From Epiperipatus broadwayi (lineage: Eukaryota; Onychophora; Udeonychophora; Euonychophora; Peripatidae), in the NCBI GenBank assembly GCA_028023455.1, contig JAQFVV010006312.1, forward strand, positions 1,054,001 to 1,118,000: a DNA stretch of 64,000 nucleotides, written 5' to 3'. The translations under genes and the position numbers were made by a program. The notes below the pieces were generated by a model. It saw only the letters and a list, made by a program, of their open reading frames with translations. It did no database searches and was not told the origin of the DNA. This document shows, piece by piece, positions 1-12,330 of this stretch. Position 1 is the stretch's first letter, and each line of letters starts with the position of its first letter.

Positions 1-495
1 AATAATTCTTTTAAATAACTTACAATCATCAGCACAAGTAAGTATCATACTATTTTTTATGCTATGATCAAGATCACACATATAAACATTAAAAAGCAAT
101 GGTGCTAATATTCCACCCTGAGGAACACCTATCATATTATCAAAAAAAAAAGAGAATTAGTTTTATCCATATGTACATAAGATTTACGACCCATCAAATA
201 ATTGGAAAACCACTCAACTAAATGAGGACTAACACCCAACATTTTTAGTTTATACAAAAGTCTAATATATGAAACTTTGTCAAATGCCTGAGTCATATCA
301 AAATATACAACATCTAATTGCTTCTGATCAGATAAGGCATGAGCAATATGATCAGATATCACCATTAAATTAGTTTCAGCAGATCTACCAGGTAAAAAAC
401 CATGCTGATAACTAGGTAATACCTTAATCATATCTACAATAATATTACTATAAATACACCTTTCATAAATTCTAGCATAGGTCTATAATTACCAG
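1..495 (-). pseudogene. Non-LTR retrotransposon (LINE) reverse transcriptase fragment, cut by the window edge
   Basis: On the minus strand this encodes the fingers and palm of a LINE reverse transcriptase, the enzyme that copies element RNA into DNA at the target site. Visible in order are NYRP (about 480-495), QHGFLPGRS (about 385-405), the catalytic motif A block VYFDMTQAFDKV (about 280-312), the GVPQGGILAPLLF block (about 95-132) and an ADD motif written CADD (about 20-30), where F/YADD is usual. The frame changes in the A-run at 143-152, so the copy is frameshifted. Between NYRP and RIYER about a dozen family residues seem missing, which suggests an internal deletion. The motif style resembles the Jockey/CR1 group, but the clade is not certain. 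The rest of the RT lies left of base 1. Confidence 0.85.
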
Positions 496-2332
496 AATTA
501 ATAATAATAATATTAATAATTTGATATTAAAGTAAAACAAAATTTTAACTTAAAATATTATTTTAATAAATAAAAGATGCAAAAAGAATTAACGTGAAGA
601 TGAGATGAAGAATAAGTTTATATGCTGCAATGAATGAGAGAAATGTGTTTTATTTTTTATTTTTTTATAAAAGAAGCAAATAATAATTTTCGGAAAATGT
701 AATCACATCTAGATGTAGAGTTTTGTTTTTTTAGACAACTAATAATAAAAATTTATAAAATAAATTTTGCAAATCTCCATTATAAATTTCTTTTAAAAAA
801 AAAAAAAATCTTATTGTGTTAAAGACAAGTGTGAAAGTGTTAACAAGCCAAAAATTTTATTTTTAGATTATATGTCTATTAATAAAACAGTTGTGCAAAA
901 ACAACTTACAATCTAAACAGTCTACTAAAAACTGTTGTTCAAAGTTAAATGTCATTAAATAATAACAAAGAATTTTATTTTTAGATCAGACTGAGATTAA
1001 ATCAGTAACTTAAAAATCTAAATCAGTTTAAAAATAGGCTTAAAAGGCTAAAAGTTATTAGAATAAACAACCGGCCAAAGATTTTGCTTAGATCATTTCT
1101 TAAAAATAATGCAAGATTGTTTAAGCAATAATGTGGCATTGGAATATAGAAATATAATTAATGAATACATAAGTAATATTAACAGATATATATACACACA
1201 CACTGTGTATATATGATAAATAAACCTACCTCTCTTTATAATGCTAAATCTTAAATAAATTTTGAATACTACTCTGACTGCGATTGTAAAATTAATAATT
1301 CAGGCACTTATAGGATATACATCTTATTAACACAATCTCACTAATATTTCCTACAATAGTACAAATATTTATAATAGTGGCAACAATGATAATATCTGTA
1401 ATTATATTGTAAACCATTTTCAGCATTTAGTTGAATTGTTAAAGTTTTTAAAATTTTATACATCGTTTATTCCTTCTAAAAATATTTAAATTAACTATAT
1501 AATGGAAATAGTTCAATTTATTACCACATATAATAATTAGTATCCTTGTGTTTATAAGTTATGAAGATTGTAAATTCACTAGTGAATTATCATGGTTATT
1601 CAAGAGTAAATTATTACTTTGCTAATTAATTGCTAAATTTATTAGATAGAAATGAATGTAAAAGCTAACCATTTTTCCTGGTCATAGTAATTACATGTTG
1701 CACCAAAGATTTATGGTAACTAATCAGATTTATTGTTTGATATCTATTTCTTATTAGAATCAAAATTTTCAAATGCAGATATCAAGATTTCTCAATCAAA
1801 TGATTTATAGATCAAACATATAATTTTTACATTGAAATAATAGTAACCTTTACATTTATGCATGAGGAATGCAACTTATTTATTTTTAAAGTATAATATT
1901 TATAAAATGATTTTTTTAATTTAATAAGGAATACATTATAAAACTGTAAATCTAATTGATTTCATTTACCTTGGATGCAGTATCATTACTATGTATTTTT
2001 CTTGTTGTGGGATATGCACTTTTTTTTATATGGCTGTAAAATAAAATGAAAATTGTCTGTATATAATATAACATGAGCTTAGTATTTCATTAATGCAATA
2101 CATATGAACAATTGATTGTAAATTGACTGACTCTTTAAAAACAAATAAATTACATTAACCATAGGTAGATATAGAGATTGGTCTACTATACTTATGTGAT
2201 AATCAGATGTCAATCCTCTAACTTTTCCCAGTGAAGATATATTTATATCTGAAAAACATGCCTAGTGAGAAAGGGTAATCTGAAATTTTATTTATGATCT
2301 AATAGATTTGGATTTAATGAAGAATGGCATAT
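496..2332. other. AT-rich DNA, no gene seen
   Basis: No frame with recognisable protein motifs was found on either strand. The stretch holds A and T runs and a short TA/CA microsatellite around 1190-1215. Confidence 0.5.
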
Positions 2333-2404
2333 AAAATTATAAATTTAATCAGTTATATATATATATATAAAATTATAAATTTAATCAGTTATATATATAT
2401 ATAT
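2333..2404. repeat. 36-bp unit in two tandem copies
   Basis: Positions 2333-2368 and 2369-2404 appear identical. Each unit is a short AT-rich sequence with TTTAATCAG in the middle and a run of TA dinucleotides at its end. It abuts the left side of the FB1 foldback that follows. Confidence 0.9.
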
Positions 2405-3126
2405 AGCTCACAAAATGAACTCTTAACAAGCTTTATAGAATACCCCCAACCTCAGACTGCTATCTGCTACTGGCATCCTCAGTGAAGTGCTAGGATATTC
2501 AATCATTAGATTAAAAATACCAGGACAAGCCCAGCACTTTATCTAATGTATAACCATTAAGTAGAAACTCTAAAATTTTCAGACATCCATGTCTTCCAAT
2601 CCAACTATCTAACTTAAATAGCCATATGGGACTGAATTAAATTCAGATACATGATATATTAATATAGTTTTGTGAGCTCTATTATATAACATTTGTAAAC
2701 ACAAGTTTATTAAATTAAGTCATGTACATCTGACTTGATTTTTTTGTAATTTTATTTTTTGCTATAATGGCTTTGGTGATTTTATATTGCTAAAGCTATT
2801 AATATATGGTGTATTTGAATTTAGTTCAGTCCCATATGGCTATTTAAGTTAGATAGCTGGATAGGAAGGCATATAGATGTCTGAAAATTTCAGGGTCTAC
2901 TCAATAGTTATACATCAGATAAAGTGCTGGGCTTGTCCTGGTATTTTTAATCTAATAATTGAATATCCTAGCACTACACTGAGGATTCCAGTAGCAGAAA
3001 CTGGTCTGAGGTTGGGGGTATTCTACAAAGCTTGTTAAGCGTTTGTCTTGTGAGCTTTATATATAACATTTGTAAACACAAGCTTATTAAATTAAGTCAT
3101 GTGACATTTGACTTGATTTTTTTATT
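2405..3126. mobile_element. Foldback repeat family FB1, copy 1
   Basis: The segment about 2407-2675 reappears as its reverse complement at about 2800-3052. Shared blocks include ACCCCCAACCTCAGAC, CCAGGACAAGCCCAGCACTT and AGCCATATGGGACTGAA. A second block (GTGAGCTnTA, ACATTTGTAAACACAAG, AAATTAAGTCATGT, GACTTGATTTTTTT) occurs in direct orientation at 2672-2745 and 3050-3122, so one end sequence is duplicated inside the element. There is no protein-coding content. It behaves as a non-autonomous foldback element. The superfamily is unknown, since no clear target duplication was found. Confidence 0.75.
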
Positions 3127-3144
3127 ATATATATATCATTTTCA

Positions 3145-3985
3145 ATCACTATTAATCCACTGAATATGAATGTCTCTCCAAGTTTAATCCAATTTCTTTT
3201 CTTCACAACATACCAGCACCTTTCATTATGTCATCCATTCACTTTATATGTCATTTTATAAGTTTTTTATAATCTCTTGGGATTTAGTTTAAGACTTCAA
3301 ACCATTCACCTCTTAGTATCTTTTCTAACATTATGTCCTGCCAGTTTCATTTTATTTTCTTAATTCTCAGTATGATGTCAACAATACCTGTTGGCACTTT
3401 TATTAAATGTCCAAGCCTCAGATCCAAAAGTAAGAACTGATAAAATATATTAAAAATCCTTTTCCTTTTAATCTTAAATTATTTCTATTTTAAAAGCACT
3501 CCATCCAAGTTTAATTCTATGATTAATTTTATTCACTATGTTTTCATTTGTATTAGTAAGTATTTTTAATTATATTATCAATTTCTTCTAATTCCTGATT
3601 AATTTATTTTTTGAGAAAATCCATTGAACATTGCTCTAGTCTTTGCAACATGTATTATCTTTAGTCCTATTTTCTTACTTTCATATAATAACTCTTCCAT
3701 TTCTTGAAAATCTGAAACATTATTTTACCAAAACAATCACATTTACCAAATCTCCATTTAATTTTATACTTTGTTTTCCCATTTTAATCTGCAAAATACT
3801 TCTTATAAGACTGTAGTAGCACCATTCTCAGTGTTAATCTTTTTAATATTACCATGTAATCTAATCATTGCTATTGCACTTTGATAAATATTTTTCAGAA
3901 TATGACTATATCATGGATCTAGATCTTGATGATCCAATGCTCTAATTACTATAGAAATGCTCATAGAATTTTTCATATTCTATAT
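3145..3985 (-). pseudogene. RTE-like LINE, C-terminal part of RT, heavily decayed
   Basis: Read on the minus strand with several frame changes, the region keeps the order typical of the back half of an RTE-type endonuclease-reverse transcriptase. It shows an EMEELLYESKKIGLKI block (about 3650-3700), a RIKLGWSAFK block (about 3490-3520), a VLTFGSEAWTFNK block (about 3410-3445) matching the family YG.E.W pattern, and a tail with IPRD, then MDDI.KGAG (about 3160-3310), matching the usual PRD...W.DDI pattern. The catalytic part of the RT is not recognisable. A second copy with the same RIKLG and ETW-like blocks lies at 36.5-37.2 kb. It is non-functional. Confidence 0.6.
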
Positions 3986-4532
3986 AAATATATACAATTA
4001 GATGACCCTATGTGATCACATCAGAACAATGGAGTTCTCAATCAAACAAAACTGCTGTTTGTTTGCTGGACTTCCACTCCTGAGACCCTTGGGAGTGAAA
4101 AAATCCCAAATTCCTAACTTGCTTATTTGACCATCGATTTTTTACGGAATTTTTTTTTGCATGTTTGTTCCAGGTTCATGACACTTTTATAGTTGTAGGA
4201 CAATATATGTCAAAATATCTTCAAAATTAATATTTTTTTCTTTTCCCCCCAAAATTATATGTATTGGGGGGATCAAATTTCATATATATTTAAGTTTTCC
4301 AGGTACTTAAGAGAGAATGAAGAACAATTTTGATATTCGATTCAATAAGTGCAGGAAACATGAGTAATAATAATTTTTTCTAATCAACAATGATTTTAAA
4401 ATATTAGTTCACATTATTTTATTGTTTTTTCATGTTTTATCATTATTGTATTTTTCTTTATGAAAATTATATATACAAAGAGCAAGAGAATCAACCTATA
4501 AGGAATTTTAAACAGAAATTTATGATTGCTTA
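3986..4532. other. AT-rich DNA, no gene seen
   Basis: A slightly GC-richer patch at 4000-4110 and a C-run/G-run pair at 4245-4272 are present. This may be the upstream part of the neighbouring hAT copy, but no transposase motif can be read here. Confidence 0.4.
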
Positions 4533-5006
4533 TTGCAGCCATGGATAATAAATTCAAACACATCTATAAATGAAAAATTCTGTGGTCTCCTAAATACTTA
4601 CGAATTACAAAAAATTTCTCTTGAAGAGCTGCTTCAAAAATTTTTAATCTTAAAAAAATACCTTAGGCACAATAGATTCAGTAAGAAATTGAAAGGAATA
4701 GAAAGAAGAATATTTAAAAATACTTCAGTAACTGATGTTCTTTTATATGTCAACATAAATTAGAAAATACTGTTCCGAATTTATTTATAGCATTGCAAAT
4801 ATTTGCAACATTGCCTGTATCAATAGCCAGTTTAGAAAGAAATTTTTCAAAACTGAAATTAGTAAAAATATATACTCGACTGGTCATGGCTGCAAGAGAG
4901 ACTGAGTAGTCTGACAATGATATCAATTGAACACAAAATTGCAGCTAATGTTAATGTTGATATATTAATTCAAACAATTTGCAAGAGCAAAAGCATGAAA
5001 ATTTAA
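4533..5006 (+). pseudogene. hAT-family transposase, C-terminal dimerisation region, frameshifted
   Basis: The first frame (76 codons from 4533) ends in a stop at 4760-4763. The next frame continues with ENTVPNLFIALQIFATLPVS, then IASLERNFSKLKLVK (about 4815-4870), which is the hallmark hAT C-terminal block (usually LP.S.A..ERSFS.LK.IK..LR). After another frame change at about 4905 it ends with MISIEHKIA (about 4918-4945) and a stop at 5004-5006. In the family this region holds transposase subunits together. Only the last 150 or so residues are present, with the usual AERSFS changed to SLERNFS and at least two frameshifts, so it is dead. The sequence style is closest to the ZMYM/TTF-type hAT group. 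Confidence 0.85.
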
Positions 5007-5494
5007 TTAAATTGCAATATTTATTTAACTAGAGGTATTATTAAGTATGTTAATAAATTATTGATAATTAGTATAGTTAAAGAAAAACTTTTTTTTTTTT
5101 GCGATTTAATATTGTTTGTTAATTAAAAATGACAATAAAATTTTTATTATTTCAAATTTGTTTATATTTGGCTATGTTATGTTTGGTTATGCATGTAAAT
5201 ATGTAAGTATATATAAATAAGAGGGGTTTAAATTTTTCTTTGTCTAGTGGTTCCATGTGCCCTTGCATCATTCTGCTATATATAATATCAAATATAATTA
5301 ATAATTAATAAAACAAAGTCGATTTAACCTTACAAAATTTAATATACAAACAGTATCAATTTCCTTTATGCAATAGAGCCATATTTTAACAGATTGTGTA
5401 AGCATATGATATGGTAGTCATGTAGGGCTTTAGTGATTTAAAATTTAATATATCATTATTAAAGTAGATCAATAAATACTGATTACAGCCAACA
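5007..5494. other. AT-rich DNA downstream of the hAT relic
   Basis: No gene is seen. This may include the 3' flank of the hAT copy, but no terminal inverted repeat could be paired. Confidence 0.4.
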
Positions 5495-5600
5495 TCTTTC
5501 ATCTCTAGTAGCTTGTTAAGAGCTTATTTGCAAACTCTATATATAACATTTGTAATACAAGCTTGTTAAATTAGGTCATGTGACATATGACTTGATTTCT
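5495..5600 (+). mobile_element. FB1 foldback family, solo right end
   Basis: The sequence carries AGCTTGTTAAGAG, ACATTTGTAATACAAG, TTAGGTCATGTGACAT and GACTTGATTTCTTTG. These match the right end of the FB1 copy at 3020-3122. Only this end is present. Confidence 0.7.
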
Positions 5601-5883
5601 TTGTAATTCTATCTTTATATATAAAATCCCCATTTTGCCTGTTTTCTGATTGGTGAATGTATGAATGTTTTTCTGATGCCATGTATCAAATTCATAACCA
5701 CTACATTTCTAATTCCCCCAATAATAAAAAATGCTCAGAAAAAAAATCAGCACATGTGCTTTAAACTACAAGAGATATAATATTTAAATCATGAAGAAAA
5801 TGTGATTACAGTACATAAATTCATGTTTAAAATATGATACTTAGTGGGGGGGGGGATAAATACTACAGTACCATATTTACAGT

Positions 5884-6030
5884 CCAGTAAATAATATTAT
5901 TATTACAAAAATGACAACCTTTCAGGGTGTCATTTTTTTATTCACAGAATGCTTCAGTAAATAATATTATTTATAGTTGTATTTAATGTTGTCAAATTCA
6001 CATACAGGTAATGACTGCCTTTCAGACACC
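5884..6030. repeat. Imperfect tandem repeat, two and a part units of about 65-75 bp
   Basis: The phrase CAGTAAATAATATTAT starts units at about 5885 and 5952, and a shortened CAGTAAAT occurs at 6030. Each unit ends with a related AATGACnnCCTTTCAG block (5910 and 6007). The first also forms a small hairpin, AATGACAACC...GGGTGTCATT. Confidence 0.55.
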
Positions 6031-6427
6031 CAGTAAATTTCTCACATTTATGTATTTAATATTAAAATCTTTTAATTAATTTACATTAAATATTTAAAAA
6101 AATTGCTTTCATAGTCTGTCAATGCCATAATATAGTTCAGATGAACAATATACTCAGCAATGTTTAGTACAAAAAGATATATTTACATTAAATCTTACAA
6201 AAAATTAGTTAAGGCAACCAATAAAAAAATATTATAAATACTAGATTTAAGAATATGTAATTTTTTATTGAAGAATTTAATGTGAAGAAAGTAACAATAT
6301 CAAATTAAACATATCAAAATGATGGTCTTTTAAAAAGTTAGGGTTCATTTGGTTTATAAATATCATCATTACAATAATTGATGTCTTTACATGATCACCA
6401 TCTCAAACTAACACATAATTGTTTATA

Positions 6428-6502
6428 AACAATGGTATCCATTGATTACTCTGGTTGGCACAGGGTGGCACTACTGTATGGAGAGTTTTTGCCTTGTTTA
6501 AT
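6428..6502 (+). mobile_element. FB2 foldback family, partial arm
   Basis: ATCCATTGATTACTCTGG, a GGCAC...GTGGCACTAC block and CTGTATGGAGAG followed by TTGCCT match the right arm of the FB2 copies at 7.9, 39.3 and 49.5 kb. The left arm is missing. Confidence 0.75.
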
Positions 6503-7904
6503 TGATGTCTTTACTATAAACTTCATATATATATTATAATATTATACATAAAATAAAATAATTTTTGTTTTTATATGTTAAAACCCCCAAGACTTTCTAT
6601 CATTATATATACATTCAAAGAAAAATACATATATTGGAGCAGCTACAGTATATGATCTATTTTAAGTTTCATGATCTATCTACTAGATGGTGCTATAGAG
6701 AAAAGAGAGTGAAGAAAGTATTCTATAAGAAATTGAATGCACGTATTTGTTACTCAGGTTACTAATTAGTATTTTAGCAAGCAAAGCAATACAAAATATA
6801 ATCCATACAAAAATAATTGATGACAATAATTGTGTTAAACAAAAGTGATTAAAGTGATCCATAAGAAATGCATCAATTTTCCCCCTCCCCCTCAAAAATA
6901 AGCATAACAAGTTAAATGGTGACAATAAATGTTTAAATATAATTAGAAATAATTAATAATTTTATATATGGAAAGTATTTCTAATGATATTCAACAATGT
7001 GATGAATAGTTTTTGATTCATATTTTGTCTTGAAATTTTCCACAATAAATACAAGTATGATTGTAAAGATTCTCATCCTGTATCTTATTTTCTTTAAAAT
7101 CATGCATTTGGCCTTAAACCAAAAAGATTCAATAAACTATGAATAAGCTCCTGTTCTTGGGTTCACATAATATTTCTGATGATTATCTAAGGAATAATTG
7201 ATTCTTCTTGCATTTAAACTCCGTTAAGATAGTAGTTATTCATCAGAGTGCATAACTGGGTTAGGTATGAATTTGCTTTTAATAATGGAAGTGAGTCTGC
7301 CCTATCATTGAATATGCAGGTAATAACAATCAGACCTTTGCTTTAACCAAACATTCAAGGCTAATTTATTCTGCAATCATGGTTCCTTTCATTGATTTTT
7401 TGTGCATTGTGGCTCTCTTATGAAGAAGTATATTATTAATCGTAGTCTTTTCATGTTTGCACTTTTGCTATCTAGACAATTTGGTTTTAACTATTTGAAT
7501 AGTTTGGACTAAATGTGTGACTGAGAAAACACATGTCAAATCACTTTACAAAAGTATTAGATGACATTACCATAAGGTCAGTAATCATTATTGCCTCTAA
7601 ACCAACATAAAAACATACTCAACTTTTAAATTATTTGTTGTTCATAAAAATCTTCACTTTAATATATTTATGCAAATAAGTTGGTTAGATGTAAATTGCA
7701 ATGACTGAAATATTAATTGATGGATTATTATATTGTCAATTATGCTAGAACATTGAATACTTATTTCTTAAGTATATATATAGATTTTCCTACACTGATA
7801 ATTTTTACTTTTTTAAAAAAGTAATTTTAAGGAATTTTATAATCTGATTTTCTGCACTAACTGTAACAGCAGTACAAGTTCGATTTATAATAAAAAAAAT
7901 ATTA
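6503..7904. other. AT-rich DNA, no gene seen
   Basis: The few short open frames here show no protein motif. A slightly less AT-rich patch at 7200-7420 has no recognisable identity. Confidence 0.5.
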
Positions 7905-8345
7905 CATCATGTGATACTATTTCTTATGCTTGCTCTTAACTGTTTTTAAAACAGGCAAAACTCTCTATACGTATTCCTACTCAGTGCAAGCCAGAGTAAT
8001 CAATGGATGCCAGAAGACTTGTTGCATAAAATCACCATCTAGTGTCTACTCATCCAATATCCTTAGACTGGTGTTTTCAATTTAAGTCTCATAGTTTTGT
8101 AGTTAAGTAGAAATAAAATGTGGCTGCTGGAGGGTTGCATTAGATTCTAAGATCTAGATGCAGTGCTCTCAGACCCAAGGCTTCTCACTGATGAAGGCCA
8201 CAAGCCAGAAACTAGTTTGGGGATATTGGATGAGTAGGCACTAGATGGGGATTTTATGCACAAGTCTTCTGGCATCCATTGATTACTCTGGCTTGCACTG
8301 AGTGGCAATATGTACAGAGAGTTTTGCCTGTTTTTAAAAAAAAAA
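7905..8345. mobile_element. Foldback repeat family FB2, copy b
   Basis: The left arm (about 7952-8070) and right arm (about 8210-8333) are inverted copies. Both carry AACAGGCAAAACTCTC as outer end, then a CAGTGCAAGCCAGAGTAATC block, TGGATGCCAGAAGACTTG, and a block with CTACTCATCCAATATCC. A spacer of about 140 bp separates the arms. Outside the left arm, ATGTGAT...TTCTTATGCTTGCTC is also found next to copies c and d, so the real element extends a little beyond the visible hairpin. There is no coding capacity. Confidence 0.8.
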
Positions 8346-11300
8346 TTCAAAGCTAAGTGCTTTCAATACTAAAGAGTGTGATAATTATAGCATTAAATGA
8401 CTAAAGGCAATTGAGATCTGGATTTAATGTTATTTTAAATATTATAGAATAAATTTTCATAAAATAGAATTTTTAGAGGTAGATTTACATGTTAATGAGA
8501 AAAAATGCAGTTGCAAGTACCATTTTTTAGAAAGAAGTATGTAAAAATCCTTTTATTGATGATATGAATATCTTTAGCTATTGACCAAGCTTCCTTCACT
8601 TTTCTCTTTTTGTCATCTCTTTCAGAGCAAACGATGTTAGCCATAGAGAGATGTGATAATATAAAAGATCAAACAATAATTAACTTTATTTAAGCCCCAC
8701 CTCTCAACCATCTCCGCATAATCAATTTAGTAAAATATAAATTTCTTTCTAAAATTAATAACTCAGACAGAATGAACTAGAGATTTTAAAAACATTCAAA
8801 AAGATATAAAAGGAAAGTGAATATTAAAAATATATATAAGCAAAAAACAGCAAAAGATAAATTTAATTAAAATCCAATAATTTGCAAAAGGAAATCAAGT
8901 AAATGGTAATTAAAGTTTTTTTTTTTTTTTGTAAAATATACCTTTATTCTGGATAATGAGAGCAATTAATTCTTCTGAATTTTATATAAGATTCTTATAT
9001 AAAAATAACCGATTATAATGGTTTCTTATAGCAAAAAATATAATTGGTCCAGCAATAAAGTGGTGAAACAAACAAAAAATCTTTTTTTTATTTTTTCTGC
9101 TGAAAATTGTACTTTTATTGATGAATCTGTCATACTTTTATTATGCTAAAACATACTAATATAAAAACTATTAATAAAGAATAACATCTGTATTAGAGAG
9201 TTTTTGAAGTCAGATATTACATTAGACGTCACATAACAAAGGATGGCTATATTAATTACAAAAAAGAAAAATTAGTTTTGAGATGACTATACATACCAAC
9301 TTGATGAAGCTCTAAGTTATGTAAAGTCTTGAGGTTCCTATTGTTTTAAATTACACGAACTAATCTTAGAAAAACTTTAAAATATATACACCTTTTAAAT
9401 ATGTGGATAAGGGAAATATATAGTCATGACCCAAGTTAATAAAAGATGGAAGTTGACCTATATCAAGATGATTATTTTCTTCGATTTAAATAGGTTACAA
9501 GAAGTTAGAATAAATAAAAGCCGGAGATAATATATCCAAAATAATATTAATAAATTTAGAAAATTTCTGGGGGGTGGGGATTGTTGAGATATTTTTTGAA
9601 GTCCCTGCAAATTGTGAGGCTTTAAGATCTAGCTTATATCTAAATCCAGCACTGATACCAATTCATGAAACACAAATACGGGTAGGTAGATCACGTTAGA
9701 GCTTTAATTTATTCTTTTAGATATAATGCAATATTTATTGTCTTCTATCTTTTTTTGCAATGAATTTTATTTTTTGAAAGACTTTAACATTTTTGTAATT
9801 ATAATTTTTTTGTTATATTGCAATCTGACATAACTTCCCATACCTAAACAATAACAATCAAGAGTGCATCTTTTTAGAGAGTTTTAAAGTATTCTTTATA
9901 ACGTAAATGAGATCTGTCTCTCTCATGAAGATATCATCCACATTGATCACAAAATACTTTTTTAAAGAAAGACCAATTATTAGCCAAAGAAGACGAATTT
10001 GCATTAAAAATATTTTTAATGATCAAAAAATTATTACACTAAATATTTCATATATAAAATTACAAATGCATAAATACTTTGTATGTTTCATTGATAAAAT
10101 GATGAATTCAAGAACGGGAAAATCCTGGATTACAAATCATTTCTGTCACTTCCTGTGCTCGAATGTCTCATAATCTACAATGACTTATATTTATTTAACT
10201 ATATTTAGTTCGCAATCATTCTTTATAAATACTTTTTTTTTTTTTTATAATTTATTAATGTTAATAGATGTCTTTTTTAAAAAATAAAAATAAAATGTAT
10301 GGGTTTCGATATTAACGATCATTATAATTTTACGTGTACTGTATTGTAAGAAGTAGAAAAATATCTACAAGTGTAATCTATGTCAGTTATTAAAATTCTC
10401 TTTTATAGATATCTCTCGTTCAAAAATTAAGGTTGCTTTTTTTTATTATTATTTGTGCAAATTATTTTAACCTTTATATTACAGTAAAAAAATGTTATTA
10501 CATAAGAATTAATTGATTTTTTTTTATATCAATATTTAAATTACTTTAAATAAAAAAATAGTGTGCATTAAAGAGAGGAAGTAATTATAATAAAAAGGAA
10601 ATCATAGATTTCTGTTTTTAGTTTTAAAAAAATTATTTTTATATAATTACCCATTTGGGAAAGTATTTCATATAAGTAATGTACGAGCATGCGTGTGTGC
10701 ACTTGCTTAAAATTATAGCCGAAAGATAAATTCTATAATAATTTGAGTTATCACAATAAAAGAGCAACTTTTTTTCGCGTCATTAAATAATTATATATTT
10801 AAAACGTTTGTTATAATTCTTTTTATCTTTTTTTATATATATTTAATTTTGGGTGACAGTATTGATTATAACCACTTCTTTTAAAATTTGTCATTAACCG
10901 TTTAATAGTTGATTAAGCAATTACAATCCTCAAAATTTGATTTCTTTTTATAATTAATTCATATTATCATTTTTAGTTTATCAATTTTATTATTTAATGA
11001 TTTTTTAAAAATTCTGATTGCTCTTTTGTGTGTGTGTTCATTCAGTATTCTAACTTTTTCAAATTCAATTATTCTTTTTTATTACCACCGCCATGATTAG
11101 CTATAACTAAAATGATTGTCATTCTAACTTCAAGGGAAAAAAAATAGAAAAAGGAAGATAGGAAAAAAACAAAAACGTAAAAGTGTTTTCTAAACTAGTC
11201 CTGAAATACGACCACATACTTACATACATGCCATATTATCCCACTAGTATGTATAATTGGTGCTTTCTATGCTGTATTTTAACTGCGTATTTTTTTGTGA

Positions 11301-11654
11301 AAAATGATAACTCTCCAAATATTCTTTCAAATAAAAACAATTGATATAGCTTTTATTTAGAACATCTTAAAGATACTTTTTATACGTAAATAAAGTTTCA
11401 TTTTCTATGAAAACCATAATCAAGTTTTATATATAGAAAGTCTTGTTATTTATTTATTTCACATGTTCATTTATTTGTTTAATTCAATATTATCTTCGAT
11501 TAACACATTATTTGGCTTTAAGATCTTACCAAACAATTCGAGAATATTTTTAAATAAAAACTTTCCAATGGCATTGTTTTATTGATAGAAGATTATATCT
11601 CACTTCCAATATATAGATTGATAATTTCATAAACAATTAAGTAATATTTACTAA
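8346..11654. other. AT-rich DNA, no gene seen
   Basis: Long A and T tracts occur (for example 8918-8931, 10230-10245). An 88-codon frame on the + strand at 9907-10173 shows no family motif and is not annotated as a gene. Confidence 0.5.
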
Positions 11655-11790
11655 GGCAATAAACCTCAAGAGTATGCGCTTGTAGGGACCTCTACAGGTC
11701 TTAACCACAAGCTTATACTTTGGAAGAAAAGAGCGGGATCCTTCTTTACTTCAACCTACTTTCTATATAAACAGGTGAAGCTGAAGTGAT
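11655..11790 (+). mobile_element. TAAGGC-ended hairpin element, incomplete copy
   Basis: TAAGGC, CCTCAAGAGTATGCGC, CTCTACAGGTCTTAA, CACAAGCTTAT and CTTTGGAAGAAAAGAGC match in the same order the complete palindromic copy at 35877-36031. The second inverted arm is missing or lost. Confidence 0.75.
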
Positions 11791-12330
11791 TAAGTTAAGT
11801 GGCTATGTATATCACTGTGATAAAAATTATTTATCTTTTAAAGTGATAAATGAAACAGCAATACATAGAAATTTGTGCTGTACAAAATATTTATTCTGAT
11901 CAAAAAAATTACTACAATATTTTAATTGGTTATGTTCTCTAATGCTGATTTCTATTGATGCCAAAAATTACTGAAAAGGTTTTTTTTTTTTTTTTTAACC
12001 AACAATGATTAGTAAAACACCTGGATTTTTTTTATTTTAATTTTTAACTGCTAAACCAGTCTTTTTATGTTGTACTGTCAATATTAAGAATATAGATTAT
12101 CTTACCAATTGTCAAAAATATCATCAGCTCATTTACTTTTCTTTTTCTCTTTCAATTCTTATATATTCATATTTATTATAATCTTTAGCATAAGCTAAAT
12201 GTTCAGTTAAATTTTTGTGCTAAGACACCTAAAAAAAATTATATAGCTTAATTTTGCTTTAAGTAAACTATTGTGAATATTTATAATGCTGTAATTGTTA
12301 CATGTTAGAGCTCTTGTATCAGTATTTATT
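11791..12330. other. AT-rich DNA, no gene seen
   Basis: No recognisable coding or repeat signal, only A/T runs (11980-11997). Confidence 0.45.

Noticed and set aside
8147-8350. 67-codon minus-strand frame
   Set aside because: Lies across the right arm of the FB2 foldback, whose other copies are not open in this frame.
9907-10173. 88-codon + strand frame; on the minus strand nearby a short VDD-containing stretch looks RT-like
   Set aside because: The + frame has no motif. The minus stretch (9860-9970) has only the VDD tripeptide and no other RT block in order, so chance is likely.
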